A stretch of DNA of 64,000 nt from positions 5,146,001 to 5,210,000 of the forward strand of contig NZ_CP066126.1 in NCBI RefSeq assembly GCF_020544465.1, read 5' to 3'. Origin of the DNA: Chromobacterium rhizoryzae (GTDB taxonomy: Bacteria; Pseudomonadota; Gammaproteobacteria; Burkholderiales; Chromobacteriaceae). The notes under the pieces were generated by a model. The model made no database searches and had not been told where the DNA came from. It worked only from the letters and a program-made list of their open reading frames with translations. Positions 7,057 through 15,243 of the stretch are shown piece after piece (position 1 is the first letter of the stretch; each line of letters begins with the position of its first letter). Made by a program: the position numbers and the translations under genes.

Positions 7057-8415
7057 ATGAAATCGCTGCTATTGCTGGGCCTTGCCCTGGGCCCCTTGGC
7101 CCATGCCGCCGCCGCCGAACCGATTCAACCCGATCCGCGCTACAGCCATGTGCTGTCCTCGTCCGGCCCGCTCAGCCGCGAACAGCTGCTGAAGACGGCT
7201 CCGCCGGCGCCGATGAGCCGCGCCGCGCGCGGCGACGCCAATATCGAGCTGATGTCGGTGCCCGGCCCGGCCACCTACACCTATTTGCGCTGCTATTACC
7301 GCACCGGCAGCGACGCCGCCAAGCCCACCACCGACTACGTGTGGGGGCTGGACCCCAGCAGCGGCGATTACTACCGCTTGAACGGCTACTGGTGGTCCAG
7401 CAGCGCGCTGGACTGGAAAAACATGTATTACACCGACGTGGCGCAGAGCACGCTGCAATCGGTCTGCCGCAACACCTTGCAGAAAAAAGGCATTCAGCAG
7501 AACCCGGCGATGGTGTTCGCCGCCGACAACCAGCTGTCCTTCAACTACACCGTGTGGACCAACGGCAAGGCCGGCCAGGGCGCCGCCGTCAACAAGATCG
7601 TCGCCTTCGGCGACAGCCTGTCCGACAACCAGAACGTCTACAACGCCTCGATGTGGACGCTGCCCAACCGCAACAGCTGGTTCCTAGGCCACTTCAGCAA
7701 TGGCCAGGTGTGGGTGGAATACCTGGCCGGCCGCCTGCAGCTGCCGGTGTACAACTGGGCGATAGGCGGCGCCGGCGTGGACACGCAAAAACTGGTGATT
7801 CCCGGCGTGCAGCAGCAGGTGCAGTCATGGAAGGATTACATGAAGCAGGCCCGCGACTACGATCCGGCCACCACCTTGTTCACCATGCTGATCGGCGGCA
7901 ACGATTTCGTGAACTACAACAACTCGGTGGACAAGGTGATCAGCGGCCAGAGCCAGGCGCTGACCAGCCTGATCGACGCCGGCGCGCGCAACATCCTGGT
8001 GCTCAATCTGCCCGACGTGTCGCGGGCGCCGGTGTTCCAGTTCAAATCCGGCGCGGCCCAGGTGGCCGTCCAGGTGCGCGACTACAACCAGCGTCTGAAC
8101 GCCCTGGCCGACCAGCTGCGCCTCAAGTACGGCAGCGGCCTGAATCTGCGCGTGTTCGACAGCTACGCGCTGTTCAACAAGGTGCTGAACAACCCCTCCG
8201 CCTACCAGTTCAACAACACCACCCAGTCCTGCCTCAACATCAACGCGGACTCCAGCACCAACTATCTGAGTTCGCAGAGCCCGCGCGCCAACTGCGTCAA
8301 TCCTGACAGCTTCGTGTTCTGGGACACCCTGCACCCCACCACCCGCACGCATAAAGTGCTGGCGGACGAGGTGTACGCCTTCCTGAACGGCTCCGCCGCC
8401 CTGGCCCGCCGCTGA
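7057..8415 (+). CDS. Secreted GDSL lipase / thermolabile-haemolysin-type phospholipase (paralogue 1)
   Basis: A 452-residue protein with a signal peptide (cleavage near residue 20). The SGNH hydrolase part has FGDSLSD (Ser about 187), GGND (about 281) and D-T-L-H-P-T-T (about 424). The preceding region resembles the N-terminal domain of Vibrio-type thermolabile haemolysins and Aeromonas GCAT. Known members are secreted phospholipases/acyltransferases that lyse membranes. GAGGAG precedes the ATG. A close paralogue lies at 9938-11272 with a methyltransferase gene between, so the pair is an interrupted tandem duplication. Confidence 0.9.
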   Translation: MKSLLLLGLALGPLAHAAAAEPIQPDPRYSHVLSSSGPLSREQLLKTAPPAPMSRAARGDANIELMSVPGPATYTYLRCYYRTGSDAAKPTTDYVWGLDPSSGDYYRLNGYWWSSSALDWKNMYYTDVAQSTLQSVCRNTLQKKGIQQNPAMVFAADNQLSFNYTVWTNGKAGQGAAVNKIVAFGDSLSDNQNVYNASMWTLPNRNSWFLGHFSNGQVWVEYLAGRLQLPVYNWAIGGAGVDTQKLVIPGVQQQVQSWKDYMKQARDYDPATTLFTMLIGGNDFVNYNNSVDKVISGQSQALTSLIDAGARNILVLNLPDVSRAPVFQFKSGAAQVAVQVRDYNQRLNALADQLRLKYGSGLNLRVFDSYALFNKVLNNPSAYQFNNTTQSCLNINADSSTNYLSSQSPRANCVNPDSFVFWDTLHPTTRTHKVLADEVYAFLNGSAALARR

Positions 8416-8435
8416 GCCGCCGCGCGTTCTCCAAC

Positions 8436-8500
8436 AGGCCGCCGCAGGCGGCCTGAGCCCGCGCGGAGAGGACGAGGCCCGGCTTTGCCGGGCCTTTGGG
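8436..8500 (+). terminator. Two consecutive hairpins after the first GDSL gene
   Basis: AGGCCGCC-GCA-GGCGGCCT at 8436-8454 is followed by AGGCCCGGC-TTT-GCCGGGCCT at 8475-8495 and TT. The second resembles a terminator with a short T-run. Confidence 0.55.
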
Positions 8501-8662
8501 CGACACGCGGATGCGCTTGGCCCGCCCCTGGCCTATTGTTTTGCAAAGGGTTTTCCCGACGCGCATTTGAGCGCGGCTGCGGCAAAGCATACAATGAAGG
8601 ATTTTCCGGCGCGCCCGCCTCCGCGCAGCGAGCCGGCCCGGAACCGCAAGCGAAGGCCCCCG

Positions 8663-9676
8663 ATGTCCTCCCTGACCCCATTGCTGCACAGCGCCGAAGC
8701 GGCGCGCGCAGAACTGATCGCCCGGCTGCAAGCCGAAGACACCAATTGTTACCGCCTGTTTCACGGCAGCGTGGAAGGCATGCCCGGCCTGACCGTGGAC
8801 CGCTACGGCGAGCAGCTGCTGGCGCAAAGCTTTCACCAGCCGCTGAGCGATGACGAGCTGGCGGAGATCCGCGCCCATTACCAGGCCAGCCACCCCGGCC
8901 TGCCGCTGATGTACAACGACCGCAGCGCCGGCAATTCGCGCATCGGCAACGCGCTGAGCCTGGAACAGCAGGCCGAGGCCGAAGCCGACCACACCATTCG
9001 CGAGCTGGGCGTCAACTACCACTACCGCGCGCGCCACAAGGGCCAGGACCCGTGGCTGTTCCTGGACCTGCGCGCCGCGCGCCGCCATGTGATGCAGCTG
9101 GCGGCCGGCAAGAGCGTGCTCAATCTGTTCGCCTACACTTGCGGCGTCGGCGTGGCCGCGGCCAAGGCCGGCGCCAGCTTCGTGATGAACGTCGACTTCG
9201 CCGAATCCAGCCTCAGCATCGGCCGCGCCAACGCCAAGCTCAATCTGCTGGCCACCCGCCCGCGCTGCGTGCAGAGCGATGTGTTCGCCGCCCTCCGCCA
9301 GCTGTCCGGCATCGGCCAGCCGGAACGCGTGCGCGGCAAGAAAATGCCGCCCTTCCCCAAACTGGAAGCGCGCCAGTTCGACCTGGTGTTCCTGGACCCG
9401 CCGCGCTACTCCAAGAGCCCCTTCGGCGTGGTGGACCTGATCAACGACTACCAGGCGCTGTTCAAGCCGGCGCTGCTGGCCACCGCGCCCGGCGGCACGC
9501 TGATCTGCTGCAACAACGTCGCGCAAGTGGACGGCGACGCCTGGCTGGAAGCGCTCCAGCGCAGCGCGGCCAAGGCCGGCCGCGAAGTGCGCGCGGCGGA
9601 ATGGATAAGCCCGGACGCGGACTTCCCCAGCCCGGACGGCAAACATCCCTTGAAGATTGTCGCGCTCAGCGTCTGA
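8663..9676 (+). CDS. SAM-dependent methyltransferase, RlmI/RlmK-like
   Basis: A 337-residue class I methyltransferase. Motif I is NLFAYTCGVGVAAAKAGA (about residues 153-170), an acidic residue ends the next strand (MNVDFAE), and the catalytic loop is FLDPPRYSKS. This pattern is that of the RlmI-type 23S rRNA cytosine-C5 methyltransferase family. The usual N-terminal PUA domain is not obvious, so the exact RNA target is uncertain. The start at 8663 has GAAGG upstream; an in-frame start at 8567 adds an R/P-rich stretch unlike the family. Confidence 0.82.
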   Translation: MSSLTPLLHSAEAARAELIARLQAEDTNCYRLFHGSVEGMPGLTVDRYGEQLLAQSFHQPLSDDELAEIRAHYQASHPGLPLMYNDRSAGNSRIGNALSLEQQAEAEADHTIRELGVNYHYRARHKGQDPWLFLDLRAARRHVMQLAAGKSVLNLFAYTCGVGVAAAKAGASFVMNVDFAESSLSIGRANAKLNLLATRPRCVQSDVFAALRQLSGIGQPERVRGKKMPPFPKLEARQFDLVFLDPPRYSKSPFGVVDLINDYQALFKPALLATAPGGTLICCNNVAQVDGDAWLEALQRSAAKAGREVRAAEWISPDADFPSPDGKHPLKIVALSV

Positions 9677-9737
9677 TCTGTGCTCTTGACGGCTTGAGGC
9701 TACGCCCCAGTTGCCGCGACCAGATCCAATCTGGCTA

Positions 9738-9765
9738 AACGCCCGCCTTGCGCGGGCGTTTTTGC
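9738..9765 (+). terminator. Intrinsic terminator after the methyltransferase gene
   Basis: The stem AACGCCCGC / GCGGGCGTT (9738-9760) is followed by TTT. The remaining gap to 9937 is AT-rich and probably carries the promoter of the second GDSL gene. Confidence 0.85.
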
Positions 9766-9937
9766 ATGAAAAACCACACCGTTTGAACCATATGGCATTT
9801 TTACTGATGATTTAAAATTACCGTTTATTTTCACCTGTAAATACTTAAAGATCCCGGTACGGCATCACGCCGCTACAGCCGCGCTAGACGGCATACAACA
9901 GACAGCTTGACTCAAATCACGTATCGGGAAAGTCTCT

Positions 9938-11272
9938 ATGAAACCTCAACTGCTACGCGGCCTGCTGGCCGCGGCCGGCCTGTTCGCCGCCAGCCAGGTT
10001 CACGCCCAGCTGGACCCGCAACTGGACTATCTGTCCCCGGGCGGCCCGCTCAGCGAAGCCCAGGTCAAGGCCGCGGCGGCCAAACCGGCCGTGGCGATGG
10101 GAGCCGCCACCTACACCTATCTGCGCTGCTATTACCGGCTGGACATGAGCCCCGGCAAGCCGCAAACCAATTACCACTGGGCGCTGGACCCCAGCAGCGG
10201 CGATTACTACCGCGTCAACGGCTACTGGTGGTCCGGCAGCATCGTCGCGCTGAAGAATATGTTCTACAGCGACGTGGCCCAGGACACCCTGGCCGCCGTC
10301 TGCCAGAAGACGCTCGCGGCCAAGGGCCTCAGCCGCCCGGTGGCGCTGTACGCCGCCGCCAACAACCAGATGTCCTACAACCACACTATCTGGAGCCAGG
10401 ACAGCGCCAGCCAGCCGGCCGGCGTCAACAAGCTGATCGTGTTCGGCGACAGCCTGTCCGACACTCAGAACATGTACGGCGCCTCGCAATGGCGGCTGCC
10501 CAACGCCAAGAGCTGGTTCATCGGCCGCTTCAGCAACGACCGGGTCTGGGTGGAATATCTGGCCGAACAGCTGAAGCTGCCGATCTACAACTGGGCGATA
10601 GGCGGCTCCGCCGGCGATCAGCACCTGGTGGTGCCGGGCTTGCTGCAGCAGGTGGAATCATGGTCGCAATACATGCAGAAAGCCGCCAATTACCGGCCGG
10701 AAAACACCCTGTTCACCATGCTGATAGGCGGCAACGACTTGCTCAACTACGGTCGCACCGTGGACCAGGTGATAAGCGATCAGGGCAAGGCGCTGGAACG
10801 CATCATCACCGCCGGCGCGCGTCACATCGTGGTGCTTAACCTGCCCAACCTGGCCCGCACCCCGGCGGCCCAGGCCAGCGGCAAGGCCGCCGCGCTGGCG
10901 CCGCAAGTGCGCGACTACAACGCCAAGCTGGCGCTGCTAATCACGCAATTGCAGCAGAAGTACGGCAACACGCTGAAGCTGAATCTGTTCGACAGCAACA
11001 CCTTGTTCGACGACCTGCTCGACCATCCGGCCAAGTACCAGGTCAGCAACGCCACCCAGTCCTGCCTGGACATTGCCGGCAACGCCAGCCTGCCCTATAT
11101 CTGGGAGCAGAAGCCGCGCGCGGAATGCGGCAATCCGGACGCCTTCGTGTTCTGGGACGTGCTGCACCCCACCACCCACACGCATAAGTTGCTGGGCGGC
11201 TATGTCGCCAACTTCGTCAAGGCCGCGGATCCGGCGGTCTCCGCCGCTGCGGCGCTGAAGGCGCGCCGCTAA
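9938..11272 (+). CDS. Secreted GDSL lipase / thermolabile-haemolysin-type phospholipase (paralogue 2)
   Basis: A 444-residue paralogue of the protein at 7057-8415 with the same order: signal peptide (to about residue 23), haemolysin-type N-domain (TYTYLRCYYR, WALDPSSGDYYRVNGYWW), then SGNH hydrolase with FGDSLSD (Ser about 171), GGND (about 264) and D-V-L-H-P-T-T (about 406). It has its own AT-rich upstream region, separate from the first copy, so the two may be expressed under different conditions. Secreted phospholipase or lecithinase activity is inferred from family. Confidence 0.9.
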   Translation: MKPQLLRGLLAAAGLFAASQVHAQLDPQLDYLSPGGPLSEAQVKAAAAKPAVAMGAATYTYLRCYYRLDMSPGKPQTNYHWALDPSSGDYYRVNGYWWSGSIVALKNMFYSDVAQDTLAAVCQKTLAAKGLSRPVALYAAANNQMSYNHTIWSQDSASQPAGVNKLIVFGDSLSDTQNMYGASQWRLPNAKSWFIGRFSNDRVWVEYLAEQLKLPIYNWAIGGSAGDQHLVVPGLLQQVESWSQYMQKAANYRPENTLFTMLIGGNDLLNYGRTVDQVISDQGKALERIITAGARHIVVLNLPNLARTPAAQASGKAAALAPQVRDYNAKLALLITQLQQKYGNTLKLNLFDSNTLFDDLLDHPAKYQVSNATQSCLDIAGNASLPYIWEQKPRAECGNPDAFVFWDVLHPTTHTHKLLGGYVANFVKAADPAVSAAAALKARR

Positions 11273-11279
11273 GCGCTGA

Positions 11280-11313
11280 CCCCAAGCCGCCGCCATCACG
11301 CGGCGGCTTGGGG
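11280..11313. terminator. Long perfect hairpin after the second GDSL gene
   Basis: A 14-bp perfect stem (CCCCAAGCCGCCGC / GCGGCGGCTTGGGG) with a 6-base loop. There is no T-run, so it may be an imperfect terminator or a 3'-end stabiliser. Confidence 0.5.
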
Positions 11314-11344
11314 TAAGATGCCGGTTTCAGCCGGACTTTCCGCC

Positions 11345-11536
11345 ATGAGCCAGACACCGCAAACCGTCCTCAGACCCTGCCCCAAATGCGGCGCGCCCGC
11401 CTTGCTGGTCAAGGCCGGCTCCCGCCGCTTCTGGGTGCAATGCAGCCGCTATCCGGACAACGGCAATTGCAGCGCCATCGGCGCCCAGGCCGACAACAAG
11501 AAAGAAGCCGTCGCCAACTGGAACGCCGGCCGCTGA
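11345..11536 (+). CDS. Lar-like small zinc-finger protein
   Basis: A 63-residue protein with CPKCG near residue 12, later Cys residues (VQCSRYPDNGNC) and a C-terminal E-A-V-A-N-W-N. This is the layout of restriction-alleviation (Lar) type small zinc proteins, best known from prophages, which modulate type I restriction. The ATG at 11345 gives the natural family length. Function is inferred from pattern only. A membrane protein gene follows after nine bases, possibly co-transcribed. Confidence 0.6.
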   Translation: MSQTPQTVLRPCPKCGAPALLVKAGSRRFWVQCSRYPDNGNCSAIGAQADNKKEAVANWNAGR

Positions 11537-11545
11537 GCGCGCACC

Positions 11546-11893
11546 ATGAATCTCTCGCCCTATCTGCTGACGCCGCTGCTGCTGGTGTTGTCCAATGTGT
11601 TCATGACCTTCGCCTGGTACGCCCACCTGAAGGACATGTCTTCCAAGCCCTGGTGGCTGGCCGCGCTGGCCAGCTGGGGCATCGCCTTGTTCGAGTATTT
11701 GCTGCAGGTGCCGGCCAACCGCGTCGGCTACGGCGCGATGACGCTGTCGCAGCTGAAGATCATTCAGGAAGTGATATCGCTGTCGGTATTCATACCGTTC
11801 GCGGTGTTCTACATGAACCAGCCCTTCCGCTGGGACTATGTCTGGGCCGGGCTGTGTCTGGTGGGCGCGGTCTACTTCATGTTCCGCGGCTGA
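11546..11893 (+). CDS. DMT-superfamily small membrane protein (DUF486 type)
   Basis: A 115-residue protein with four predicted membrane helices. Motifs W-Y-A-H-L-K, FEYLLQVPANR, and the C-terminal MNQPFRWDYVWAGLCLVGAV are characteristic of the DUF486 family, related to half-size drug/metabolite transporters. The function of the family is unknown. It follows the Lar-like gene with a nine-base gap and ends seven bases from the convergent suhB-type gene. Confidence 0.85.
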   Translation: MNLSPYLLTPLLLVLSNVFMTFAWYAHLKDMSSKPWWLAALASWGIALFEYLLQVPANRVGYGAMTLSQLKIIQEVISLSVFIPFAVFYMNQPFRWDYVWAGLCLVGAVYFMFRG

Positions 11894-11899
11894 AGCCGG

Positions 11900-12691
11900 C
11901 TACTGGTTGGCGCGCACCCAGCGATGCCATTGGGAGAACAACTCCGGATTGAGCGCGGCGATGGCGGAACGCTTCCAGATCACATCGCTCCAGTAATCGT
12001 CGCTGTTGAGGCTGGCGATCTGGCCGCCGGCCTCTTCCAGGATCACCGCGCCGGCGGCGTAATCCCACAGCCGCTGACCGCCATGAAGATAAAGATCGTA
12101 GCGGCCGGCCGCCAGATAACACCAATCCAGCGTGCTGGAACCCAGATTGCGCAGGCTGCCGCAGGGGCAGGTGCTGCCGATGCGCGCGGCCAGCTTGCCG
12201 GAGCGCAGGTATTTGACCTCCACGCTGGCGATGGCGTCGCACATGGTGTTGACCACGGTTTTCAGCGGCAGGCGCTGACCGTTCAGATAAGCGCCCTCGC
12301 CGCGGCTGGCGTAGAACATTTCCTGGGACACGGGGTTGTAGATCACGCCCAGCCGGCTCTTGCCGCCCACCATCAGGCCGACTGAGATGGCGAAATACGG
12401 CAGGCCGTTGACGAAGTTGGTGGTGCCGTCTATCGGGTCCACCACCCACAAACCGTCCTGATTTTCCGCCCACAGCCGGTCCTGCTCGGCCAATTCCATC
12501 TCCTCGCCCAACACCGGGTGCGGCAGGATGCGGGGCAAGGCGGCCTGCAAAGCCTGCTGGCAAGCCATATCGGCCTCGGTGAACAGCGTGCCGTCGTCCT
12601 TGCGGCTTTTGCCCACTCGCAAAAAGCGCGGCATCACCTCGTCGCGCGCCACTTCCCTGAGCACCTGCATCACCTGTTCCAGCACCTGCAT
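11900..12691 (-). CDS. suhB: Inositol monophosphatase family protein (SuhB type)
   Basis: A 263-residue phosphatase. It shows the metal-site motifs GEEMEL, WVVDPIDGTTNFVNGLPYFA and WDYAAGAVILEEAGG. SuhB hydrolyses myo-inositol 1-phosphate in vitro and in E. coli also joins the rRNA antitermination complex; which role dominates here cannot be read from sequence. The ATG at 12691 has GGGGGA upstream. It is divergent from rsmE, with only 90 bases between. Confidence 0.9.
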   Translation of the reverse strand: MQVLEQVMQVLREVARDEVMPRFLRVGKSRKDDGTLFTEADMACQQALQAALPRILPHPVLGEEMELAEQDRLWAENQDGLWVVDPIDGTTNFVNGLPYFAISVGLMVGGKSRLGVIYNPVSQEMFYASRGEGAYLNGQRLPLKTVVNTMCDAIASVEVKYLRSGKLAARIGSTCPCGSLRNLGSSTLDWCYLAAGRYDLYLHGGQRLWDYAAGAVILEEAGGQIASLNSDDYWSDVIWKRSAIAALNPELFSQWHRWVRANQ

Positions 12692-12781
12692 TCGTTTTCC
12701 CCCAAGGCCGCTGCAATCTATTTGCTGCAATCGCAGCAAACAAAGCAAAATACCGGTATCAACAGCGACTTTCAATACGTC

Positions 12782-13507
12782 ATGCCCAGGTTTTACATTG
12801 ACGCCGACCTCAGCGTCGGCCAAACGCTGGCCCTGCCGGACACCGTGGTGCGCCATGTCCAGGTGTTGCGGCTAGGCGCCGGCGACGCCGTCACCTTGTT
12901 CAACGGCCGCGGCGGCGAGTACGCCGCCACGCTGGACGCGGTGATGAAGCGCGACGCGCATTGCCTCATCGAAGGCTTCGACGACGTTTCACGTGAAACG
13001 CCGATCTGGCTGGGCCTGGCCCAAGCCATTTCCGGCGGCGACAAAATGGAGTTCACCCTGCAAAAAGGCGTGGAAATGGGCATATCCGCGTTCCAGCCCA
13101 TCGCCGCGGAGCGCTCCATCGTCAAGTTGTCCGGCGAGCGCGCCGACAAGCGCGTGGCCCGCTGGCAGGAGATCGTGATTTCCGCCTGCGAACAAAGCGG
13201 CCGCAACGCCATTCCTCAAGTATTGCCCATCCTGTCGCTGGAGCAATGGCTGAAACAGGCTCCGGACGCCGACGCGCGGCTGATTCTGTCTCCGGCCGGC
13301 ACCCGGCGCCTGGCCGACATCGCCGCCGCGCCGGCGCGCGCCTGGCTGATGGCCGGCCCGGAAGGCGGTTACTCCGCGCGCGAAGAAGCCGCGGCGCTAA
13401 GCGCCGGCTGGACGCCGCTGAAACTGGGTCCGCGCATCCTGCGCACCGAAACCGCGGCGCTGGCCGCGGTGGCGGCGATACAGACCGTGTGGGGGGATTA
13501 CCGCTAG
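12782..13507 (+). CDS. rsmE: 16S rRNA (uracil-1498-N3)-methyltransferase
   Basis: A 241-residue SPOUT-class enzyme that methylates U1498 of 16S rRNA. The start MPRFY and the knot motifs (ISGGDKMEFTLQKGVEMG, AERSIVK, ISACEQSGRN, MAGPEGGY, LGPRILRTETA) are all typical. A ParB-site-like sequence is embedded in codons for V-S-R-E-T at 12985-13000. Overlapping longer frames upstream are antisense to suhB and were ignored. Confidence 0.95.
   Translation: MPRFYIDADLSVGQTLALPDTVVRHVQVLRLGAGDAVTLFNGRGGEYAATLDAVMKRDAHCLIEGFDDVSRETPIWLGLAQAISGGDKMEFTLQKGVEMGISAFQPIAAERSIVKLSGERADKRVARWQEIVISACEQSGRNAIPQVLPILSLEQWLKQAPDADARLILSPAGTRRLADIAAAPARAWLMAGPEGGYSAREEAAALSAGWTPLKLGPRILRTETAALAAVAAIQTVWGDYR
12985..13000. 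other. ParB-site (parS)-like palindrome 2
   Basis: CGTTTCACGTGAAACG; perfect 14-base core at 12986-12999, inside rsmE. Confidence 0.82.
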
Positions 13508-13535
13508 CCCGAGCGGCGCGGGGCGCTCTGCCCCG

Positions 13536-14750
13536 CTATAGGAAACGCAGCGGATCTATCTTCCACTTGTCCGGCGACTCATGTTTGACGATGCGGTCGC
13601 CGCCGCCGAAACCCATGCCGCGCGACAGGTCCACCAGCTCCGGGGGGATGTAGACATTGCTCTTGGTGCTGAAAAACACCTTCACCTTGGGCGAGATCAG
13701 ATTGCTCTCGTTCTGCTCCACCACCACGCCCAGCCGGCCGCTCTCCAGCCGCACCAGGGTACCGATAGGATAAATGCCTATGCTGCGCATAAAGGCCTGC
13801 ACCAGCTGCGGATTGAAGTGGAACTTCGACCACTCGTAGATCTTGCGCAAGGCGTCGGTGGGCGCCATGCCCTTGTGATAGCAGCGGTCCGAGGTCAGCG
13901 CGTCGTAGACGTCGACGATGGCCGCCATCTGCCCCAGTTGTGAAATCTCCTCGCCCTTGAGCCCGGCCGGATAGCCGCTGCCGTCGTGGCGCTCATGGTG
14001 CTGGGCCGCCACCAGCACCGCGGTTTCGGAAATGCCGGTGGTTTGCAGCAGGATCTGCTTGCTCTCCACCACATGGCACTTCATCACCGAGAACTCCTGC
14101 TCGGTCAATTTGCCCGGCTTGTTGAGAATGCGGTCCGGAATCTTCATCTTGCCGATATCGTGCAGCATGCCGCCGATGCCGGCGTGATGAATCACCTCCT
14201 TGCTCATCCCCATTGCGTTGCAGAAGCTGACCATCAAGGCGCCGACGCTGACCGAATGCTGGAAGGTGTAATTGTCCTTGTCCTTGATCCGGCACAGCGA
14301 CAGCAGCGCGCCGCCGTTGCGCAGGATGGACGAGGTCATCTTGCTCACCGAGGGCTCCACCATCTCCAGCTCCACCTGCTTGCCCAGGCGCACGTCCTTG
14401 AGAATGCCCTGGATGATCTGGTTGGCTTCGCTGTGGATCAGCTGGGCGCGGCCGAACTCGGCGCCGGCCTCCACCTGCCGCTCCAAAATGGTTTCGCTGC
14501 TGCCGAACTCGCGGATCTGCTCCTCCAGCAGCTTCTTCACCTCGGTGGCGGTCGGCGCGGAAGGCAGATCCAAGCCCTTGCGCGTATCGATGTACACCTC
14601 GTGAATGCCGGAGTCGGCGATCTTGTGGATCTCTTCCTCGTGCTTGATCAAAAAACGCTTAAGCAAAAAGGGGTGCGACATCCAATCGCAGTTCAGATCG
14701 TGGATGTACATGCCCACCTTGAGATCGGCCACTTCTATGCACTTGATCAT
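13536..14750 (-). CDS. HD-GYP cyclic-di-GMP phosphodiesterase with N-terminal DUF3391 domain
   Basis: A 404-residue protein. Residues about 1-120 (LKVGMYIHDLN.., HPFLLKRFLI, I.EVYIDT..G) match the DUF3391 domain that often precedes HD-GYP. The catalytic part has MLHDIGKMKIP (about 200) and HHERHDGSGYP (about 255). Such enzymes linearise cyclic-di-GMP and affect motility and biofilm. A 60-residue C-terminal extension has no recognised motif. Start at 14750 with AAGAG upstream. It diverges from a chemotaxis receptor gene. Confidence 0.88.
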   Translation of the reverse strand: MIKCIEVADLKVGMYIHDLNCDWMSHPFLLKRFLIKHEEEIHKIADSGIHEVYIDTRKGLDLPSAPTATEVKKLLEEQIREFGSSETILERQVEAGAEFGRAQLIHSEANQIIQGILKDVRLGKQVELEMVEPSVSKMTSSILRNGGALLSLCRIKDKDNYTFQHSVSVGALMVSFCNAMGMSKEVIHHAGIGGMLHDIGKMKIPDRILNKPGKLTEQEFSVMKCHVVESKQILLQTTGISETAVLVAAQHHERHDGSGYPAGLKGEEISQLGQMAAIVDVYDALTSDRCYHKGMAPTDALRKIYEWSKFHFNPQLVQAFMRSIGIYPIGTLVRLESGRLGVVVEQNESNLISPKVKVFFSTKSNVYIPPELVDLSRGMGFGGGDRIVKHESPDKWKIDPLRFL

Positions 14751-15243
14751 TCTGTGCTCTTTATCCCGCCGCGCGCCTGTGCCGCCGGCCGCGCGCATGC
14801 GTCTCCGCCATCCTGTCACCCAGACCCCGCCGGCCGATGTCGCCGGCGAAAATGGACCGGCCCGCCCCTTGCCGCCCGGGCGCGCCTTCTTTCAGCATCA
14901 ACTCCACTATCGGCATTTGCAAGGTATTCCATTAGCCCGTCGGTCAGGCAAGCGGCTTCGCATGACGTGCGAATTCACCGTCAAACTCGCGCAAAGCCTG
15001 CTAGATAACGCAGCGCGCCGCCGCTTGTCACGCGGCTGTAAATATTGCCGCCGCGTCCGCTGTGGCGCGCTCCCCACGTTCGGCCGCTCCGCGGCCCGCT
15101 TTTAGCGCGTCGGCATGGACCGGTGCGTGGCTCTGGCTTTAATGTCTATAAATAAGGGCAAGACGCCGGGCTTCGCCTCCGCTCGCGCGCGGCCGCGGCA
15201 GACCGCCATAGAACAAGCTTCGCAAGGTATTGGGGAAAGAAGA
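14751..15243. other. Divergent intergenic region, HD-GYP gene / chemoreceptor gene
   Basis: 493 bases with no supportable gene. A TATAAA box at 15147-15152, about 90 bases before the receptor start, is the only clear promoter-like element; its -35 is weak. No flagellar sigma-28 promoter pattern was found. Confidence 0.4.
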
